Shown: piece by piece, positions 59,898 through 64,000 of the stretch | Numbering within the stretch: the stretch's first letter is position 1 | Layout of the letters: every line of letters starts with the position of its first letter | DNA from: Cardiobacterium valvarum | GTDB lineage: Bacteria > Pseudomonadota > Gammaproteobacteria > Cardiobacteriales > Cardiobacteriaceae | NCBI RefSeq assembly: GCF_900460955.1 | Contig: NZ_UFUW01000001.1 | Span: 1,548,738-1,612,737, forward strand | DNA length: 64,000 nt | Direction: 5' to 3' | Program-made: the position numbers and the translations under genes | Notes under the pieces: model-generated | What the model was told of the DNA's origin: nothing | The model's input: only the letters and a program-made list of their open reading frames with translations | The model's database searches: none

Positions 59898-61787
59898 TCA
59901 GGCGTCTTCCGCCGCTTGCAGGGCTTCTGCGGCTTCCAGCCAGTCGGCTTCGGCCTGGGCGAGTACTTGTTGTGCCGCGCTTTCAGCGGCAAGGGTTTCT
60001 TTCAGGCGGTCTTTGTTGGTGGTGTCGTAAAGCGCAGGGTCAGCGAGGATGGTTTTGTGTTTCGCCAGGGTTTTTTCAGCTGCCGCGATGGCTTTTTCCG
60101 CGGCTTCGAGCGCCTGTTTGAGCGGGCGCAGGCGGCTGCGGCGTTCGGCATCAAGGCGTTTTTGTTCCTGGCGGTTGGGGGTGCCGTCGGTATTGGTGGT
60201 GTTTTTGGCGGCGGCGCTGTTTTGTCCGCTGAGGTAGCGGTGGTAGTCATCGAGGTCGCCGTCGAAAGGTTGCAGTTTGCCGTCAGCAACGAGGCGGAAT
60301 TCGTCACAGGTGGCGCGCAGCAGGCTGCGGTCGTGCGAGATGATAAGCATGGCGCCGTCGTAGTTTTGCAGCGCCAGGGTGAGGGCATCGCGCATGGCGA
60401 GGTCAAGGTGGTTGGTGGGTTCGTCAAGCAGCAGCAGGTTCGGGCGCTGCGCGATGATGAGGGCGAGGGCGAGGCGTGCTTTTTCGCCGCCTGAGTTGCG
60501 CCCGACCGGGGCATCGGCTTTGTCGCCGTGGTAACCGTAGCCGCCGAGGTAGTTGCGGTGTTCTTGTCCGGTTTTGTCGGGCTGGATTTGTTGCAGGTGC
60601 CAGAGGGCGCTGTTTTCGCCGCGCAAAGCGTCGATTTGGTGCTGGGTGAAGTAGCCGATGCGGGTGTTTTTGTGGGTGTCTATGCTCCCTGCAAGCGGCG
60701 GCAGGACGCCGGCAAGTCCTTTCATCAGGGTACTTTTGCCCGCGCCGTTGCGCCCGAGGATGCCGATGCGCGCGTCGGCGGCGATGCGCAGGCGGATGCC
60801 GCTGAGGATGGTGTGGTCGCCGTAGCCGAGGGCGAGAGCGTCTGCGTTCAGCACGGGGTTGGGGTGGTGTTCGGCGCTCTGGAATTGCAGGCGGTAATCG
60901 GCTTCTGGCGGCGGGGGCGGGGCGGCGTCGAGTTTTTCGAGGGCTTTGAGGCGGCTTTGCGCTTGCCGCGCTTTGGTCGCTTTGGCGCGGAAGCGGTCGA
61001 TGTAGGCTTGCAGGTGGGCGCGGCTGCGCGCCTGTTTTTGGTATTCGGCGTCGGCTTGCAGGCGCTGTTCGTGGCGCAGGCGTTCGAAGTCGCTGTAGTT
61101 GCCGGTGTAGGCAGTGAGGCGCTGGTTTTCGATGTTGAGGATGCGGGTGCAGAGGGCGTCGAGGAATTCGCGGTCGTGAGCGATGATGATTTGGGTGACG
61201 GGCAGGGTCTTGAGGTAGTCCTGCAACCAGATGATGGCGTCAAGATCGAGGTGGTTGGTGGGCTCGTCGAGTAGTAAGAGTTCAGCCGGGGCGATGAGGG
61301 CGCGGGCGAGGTTGAGGCGCATCCGCCAGCCGCCGGAGTAACTGGCGACGGGGCGCTGCTGTTCGTCCGGCGGGAAGCCGAGGCCGGCGAGGAGTTCGCT
61401 GGCACGCGCGGGTTGGGCGTAGCCGTCGCAAGCGGCGAGTTGTTCGTGTGCTTTGGCGATGGCGTGACCGTTGCCGCTGGCTTCGGCGGCAGCGATGGCG
61501 GCAAGGGCGGCCTGGTAGGGGGCGTGCCCGGCAAGGACGTAGTCATGGGCGCTGTCGGGCAGGGCCGGGGTTTCCTGGGCGACACTGGCGATGCGCCAGC
61601 CGGGCGGCAGGTGGTAGTCGCCGCTGTCGGGTTCTAGGTCGTGGCGCAGGAGGGCGAGCAGGGTGCTTTTGCCGCTGCCATTGCGGCCGGTAAGGCCGAC
61701 GCGCTGGCCGGGGTGGATGCGGGCGTCGGCGTCTTCGATGAGGTTTTTGCCGTTGCGTGACAGGGTGAGGTGGTTGAGTTCGATCAT
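59898..61787 (-). CDS. ABC-F family ATPase, YheS-like
   Basis: A 629-residue protein. There are two ATPase domains: Walker A GRNGSGKST and GRNGAGKST, signatures YSGGWRMRLNLA and NSGGEKARLALA, and Walker B LLLLDEPTNHLDL twice. No membrane part. The linker (RLQADAEYQKQARSRAHLQAYIDRFRAKATKARQAQSR, in part) and the C-terminal coiled coil fit YheS. ABC-F proteins act on the ribosome. ATG 61787 is chosen because it overlaps the upstream stop as ATGA and starts MIELNHLTL, the family N-terminus. Confidence 0.93.
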   Translation of the reverse strand: MIELNHLTLSRNGKNLIEDADARIHPGQRVGLTGRNGSGKSTLLALLRHDLEPDSGDYHLPPGWRIASVAQETPALPDSAHDYVLAGHAPYQAALAAIAAAEASGNGHAIAKAHEQLAACDGYAQPARASELLAGLGFPPDEQQRPVASYSGGWRMRLNLARALIAPAELLLLDEPTNHLDLDAIIWLQDYLKTLPVTQIIIAHDREFLDALCTRILNIENQRLTAYTGNYSDFERLRHEQRLQADAEYQKQARSRAHLQAYIDRFRAKATKARQAQSRLKALEKLDAAPPPPPEADYRLQFQSAEHHPNPVLNADALALGYGDHTILSGIRLRIAADARIGILGRNGAGKSTLMKGLAGVLPPLAGSIDTHKNTRIGYFTQHQIDALRGENSALWHLQQIQPDKTGQEHRNYLGGYGYHGDKADAPVGRNSGGEKARLALALIIAQRPNLLLLDEPTNHLDLAMRDALTLALQNYDGAMLIISHDRSLLRATCDEFRLVADGKLQPFDGDLDDYHRYLSGQNSAAAKNTTNTDGTPNRQEQKRLDAERRSRLRPLKQALEAAEKAIAAAEKTLAKHKTILADPALYDTTNKDRLKETLAAESAAQQVLAQAEADWLEAAEALQAAEDA

Positions 61788-62341
61788 GGTGCGGTCAGCC
61801 ATTGTATGCCCGGCAGTTCGCCGAGCGCTTGCGGGAAGAGGTAGTCGCCGCCGAGAAGCGGCAGGTTGATATGGTGCCAGCGCGCGTGGATATCGGGACG
61901 CAGGGTGGTAAGGGCGTCATGGATGAGGGTGGTGCAGTAGTTGGGGTTCTTTTCGCGGGGGACGAGGCGGAAGGGTTCACCGAGACGCGCAGCGGCCTGG
62001 GCAGCGAGGGCGTGGCGTTCGTCTGCACTCAGAAAGGCAGGACGGGCGACGGCGGTTTTATCGGCGATTGCCGGTGCGGTGTAGGCGGCATAGTCGCTTG
62101 CGATGACCTGGTTCGGGTGGGCGGGGTCGTCATCGGTGGTGGCGTGGGTGATGCGGACTGTCGGTTCAACGGCGGTCACGATGCCGATGTGGGAGTATTC
62201 GCCGTGGTCAATTTCGCGGATGATGGCGCTTTCGCGGCCGGTACCAGCGCGGAAAACCCAGTCGCCCACGGCGATATCGGGCGGGGGCTCGGCAGCAAGG
62301 GCGGCAAGTGGCAGGAGGAGAAGCAGGATGAGGCGGGACAT
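61784..62341 (-). CDS. YiiX/YebB-like papain-fold (NlpC/P60 superfamily) exported protein
   Basis: A 185-residue protein. The signal peptide ends LAALAAEP. GDWVFRAGTGRESAII and YSHIGIV (with a probable catalytic His), then YCTTLIHDAL (with the catalytic Cys), match the permuted YiiX-like hydrolase family. Bacterial members may act on lipids or amides in the envelope. It precedes the ABC-F gene with a four-base overlap. Confidence 0.82.
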   Translation of the reverse strand: MSRLILLLLLPLAALAAEPPPDIAVGDWVFRAGTGRESAIIREIDHGEYSHIGIVTAVEPTVRITHATTDDDPAHPNQVIASDYAAYTAPAIADKTAVARPAFLSADERHALAAQAAARLGEPFRLVPREKNPNYCTTLIHDALTTLRPDIHARWHHINLPLLGGDYLFPQALGELPGIQWLTAP

Positions 62342-62369
62342 GGTGTGTTTTGGGCGGCTTGCGCCGCCC

Positions 62370-62705
62370 GTGCTGTGTTGTTTAGGGTTGATGATTTTCC
62401 AACCCTGCGGGGTTTCGACGGGCCGGAAGACTTCACTGATGTCTACTAACCCGCCGTCTTTTTTTCGCCTATCCGTCTGGTATGGGCTTTGGCCCCGGTT
62501 TGGTCGGCATTGGTATAGGTCATGTCGGGTGTGCCGAGTTGGCAGGCTATTTCTTTATATTCTTCATGCATATAAGTAGCAGCGCCAGTGATGAGTGTTT
62601 TGATCTGCCCGCCTTCTTGGGAAGGGGTGATTTGTATGTGGCTGAAAGCGGTAGCGACTGCTGCCGGGTCGTCGCCTGGCGCGGCGTGGGCGTGGCGCTT
62701 CCGGG
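62370..62705 (-). pseudogene. Decayed third copy of the DUF4878-like family
   Basis: On the minus strand the frame reads GDDPAAVATAFSHIQITPSQ, CQLGTPDMTYTNADQTGAK, then a one-base slip in an A7 tract at 62460-62466, and then DISEVFRPVETPQGWKIINP. TYTNA and GWKI match the two intact genes next to it. There is no start codon or signal peptide, because the 5' end is cut by the neighbour's stop. An eighth A would restore the frame. Confidence 0.65.
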
Positions 62706-62707
62706 AT

Positions 62708-63130
62708 TTACTGGATTTGTATTTTCCAGCCTTTGTTCGTCTTGATGAGGTCGAGTGTCACCGTTTCTTCCTCGGTTTTGCCGTTTTTATCGCGCATTTT
62801 GAAGGTAACGGGGATTTTGGCTTCGGTCCTGGCAGCATTGGTGTAGGTGGGTTCGCCGCTGATAACGGCGATGCTGCCACCTTCTTTTTTGATTTCTTCA
62901 CGCAGCTCCATCGATACCATGTCAAGCTTGCTGGTCATGGCTTGTTCGGTGACGCCCTGCTGTTCGGCTTCGGGCGGCAGATAGGTGACAGCGGCAGCTT
63001 TACTGGCATCACCGTTAATGAGGGATTCGAAGAAGGTTTGCACGGTTTCTTTCGGGCCATCGGCGGCGTAGGCCATCGTTGCAGCGGCGGCGGTAAGGCC
63101 AAGCAGCAAGGTGCGGAGGAGGTTTTTCAT
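62708..63130 (-). CDS. Small exported protein, DUF4878-like
   Basis: A 140-residue protein. ATG 63130 gives a signal peptide (LGLTAAAATMAYA). The mature part has KETVQTFFESLINGDASKAAAV, GEPTYTNAARTEAKIPVTF and ends TNKGWKIQIQ, an NTF2-like plan. It is a paralog of the next gene upstream (VTYTNAAKSEAKIAVTL) and of the relic downstream. No Cys follows the signal, so it is soluble in the periplasm. Confidence 0.75.
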   Translation of the reverse strand: MKNLLRTLLLGLTAAAATMAYAADGPKETVQTFFESLINGDASKAAAVTYLPPEAEQQGVTEQAMTSKLDMVSMELREEIKKEGGSIAVISGEPTYTNAARTEAKIPVTFKMRDKNGKTEEETVTLDLIKTNKGWKIQIQ

Positions 63131-63168
63131 GGCAGGTTCCTTGTTAAAAAGAGATGACAGACAGCGGT

Positions 63169-63609
63169 TCAGGTGTCGGGTTTGAGTACTTTCCACACGC
63201 CGTCTTCTTTGATGAGCAGGATTTCGGCATCGCGGCGGGCTTTTTTGCCGTTGATGTGCTTGTAGAGGGTGACGGCGATTTTGGCTTCACTCTTGGCAGC
63301 GTTGGTGTAGGTGACTTTGCCGACTTGGACGGTGGGGATTTCGCCTTCTTTTTGGGCCTCTTTCCGTACCTGGGTCATGACCATAGTCATGCCCTGGCGG
63401 GCGGTTTCTTCGTTGAGCCCTGCCTGTTTGGCTTCGGGCGGGATGGCGAGGTATCCGGCGGTTTTGGCGGGATCGCCCTGGAAGAGTTCGTCGAAGAAGG
63501 CTTGGGTGATTTTTTGCGCGGCTTCGGCTTCTTTGTCTTTGCTCTCGCCGCAGGCAGTAAGAATGGCAGCGAAGAAGACGAGGGTAAGAGTCTGGATGAG
63601 TTTTTTCAT
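63169..63609 (-). CDS. Lipoprotein, DUF4878-like
   Basis: A 146-residue protein. The signal peptide has lipobox LTAC. KITQAFFDELFQGDPAKTAGYL, VGKVTYTNAAKSEAKIAVTLY and GVWKVLKPD show the same fold as its neighbour. It leads the pair, 38 bases apart, and the two are likely co-transcribed. Function unknown; it is of the same general type as the lipoprotein at 46555. Confidence 0.75.
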   Translation of the reverse strand: MKKLIQTLTLVFFAAILTACGESKDKEAEAAQKITQAFFDELFQGDPAKTAGYLAIPPEAKQAGLNEETARQGMTMVMTQVRKEAQKEGEIPTVQVGKVTYTNAAKSEAKIAVTLYKHINGKKARRDAEILLIKEDGVWKVLKPDT

Positions 63610-63709
63610 GGGTCTTCCAATTGAGTTAAAGAGATGCCGTGAGGCACGCGAAGTGTACGGATTTAGCCGAAAAGCTGCCCGATTTTTTCGGGCGGCAAGC
63701 GGCTCTTGC

Positions 63710-64000
63710 TCAACGCACCGCCCTGCCCTGCTCTAATCCCCGGCGAAACGCCTGCAATGCTGCCGCATCCGCTGCATCTGCCGGCGGGATCAACGCCTCC
63801 GGCCAGTCGGCGGGATTATCGCTGCTCTGCAACAGCGGTTTGAGGCGCGCCTGCACCCAGCGCCCGCCCGCCCGGGTGTCATCGGCGACGGCGTACACAT
63901 CTGCCACCCCCGCCTGCCGGGCAGTTTCGTGCAGTAATTGCGTCAGCACCATCCGCTGTGCCGCCGCATCGCCCGCATCCGGCAACGCCGTCTGCAAGAT
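63710..64000 (-). CDS. Unrecognised protein, C-terminal part (start outside window)
   Basis: The frame is open from the window edge to a stop at 63710, giving about 96 residues. It is Ala-rich (LIPPADAADAAALQAFRRG) with HETARQAGVADVYAVADDTRAG in the middle. A TTG near 63997 is not a convincing start. I do not recognise the family. Confidence 0.5.
   Translation of the reverse strand: MLQTALPDAGDAAAQRMVLTQLLHETARQAGVADVYAVADDTRAGGRWVQARLKPLLQSSDNPADWPEALIPPADAADAAALQAFRRGLEQGRAVR

Overview
The window looks like chromosome of a GC-rich gammaproteobacterium. The ftsK-lolA-rarA block, cmoM and the ratB-ratA / smpB divergon are gammaproteobacterial arrangements. IS1016 is an element of human mucosal bacteria. 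The mix of features fits Cardiobacteriaceae (Cardiobacterium-like) best. That placement is an inference from gene content, not a database match.

Layout. 1-4.3 kb is the end of a prophage or prophage remnant: T7-type internal virion core genes on the minus strand, cut by a fragment of an IS5-like transposase. 4.3-8 kb has a lipoprotein, a two-repeat CRISPR-like relic, a DUF455 ferritin-like protein and a GNAT acetyltransferase. 8-19 kb is the core genome block: smc, an NlpE-like lipoprotein, ftsK, lolA and rarA. It is interrupted by a lower-GC pair, a GTPase and a divergent XRE regulator. 19-21.8 kb carries an FRG-domain protein and an exported caspase-like protein with Sel1 repeats. 21.8-31.8 kb holds a cytochrome b561/thioredoxin pair, yigZ, a 5-oxoproline cluster (pcp, DUF979, DUF969 and a gamma-glutamylcyclotransferase), nagA, a methyltransferase, gmk and a WG-repeat protein. 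A 50-bp tandem repeat array lies inside this stretch.

31.9-35.8 kb is a phospholipid-type cluster (CDP-alcohol phosphatidyltransferase, hydrolase-methyltransferase fusion, small membrane protein) and a LysR regulator. 35.8-38.7 kb is an AT-rich island. It contains an OLD-like ATPase/TOPRIM gene broken twice, once by a one-base slip in a T tract and once by a clean IS1016 insertion with an 8-bp target duplication. Beside it is a decayed DUF4143 ATPase. 38.9-52 kb is mostly core: a dienelactone-hydrolase-like enzyme, MAPEG, xseA, alpha-carbonic anhydrase, rlmKL, two lipoproteins, tRNA-Pro, cmoM, ompA, ratAB, smpB and an MBL hydrolase.

52-59.5 kb is the most unusual locus. Two tandem paralogous secreted beta-helix proteins with C-terminal WG repeats face a divergent TonB-receptor-like barrel. 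The barrel resembles copper receptors but has no visible plug domain. The window ends with an ABC-F protein, a YiiX-like hydrolase, and two small exported DUF4878-like paralogs plus a decayed third copy.

Across the window, intergenic gaps carry a degenerate dispersed repeat of about 25 bp (core TTTATCCCGCTTGG). Five 50-bp units of it are amplified in tandem at 27.3 kb.
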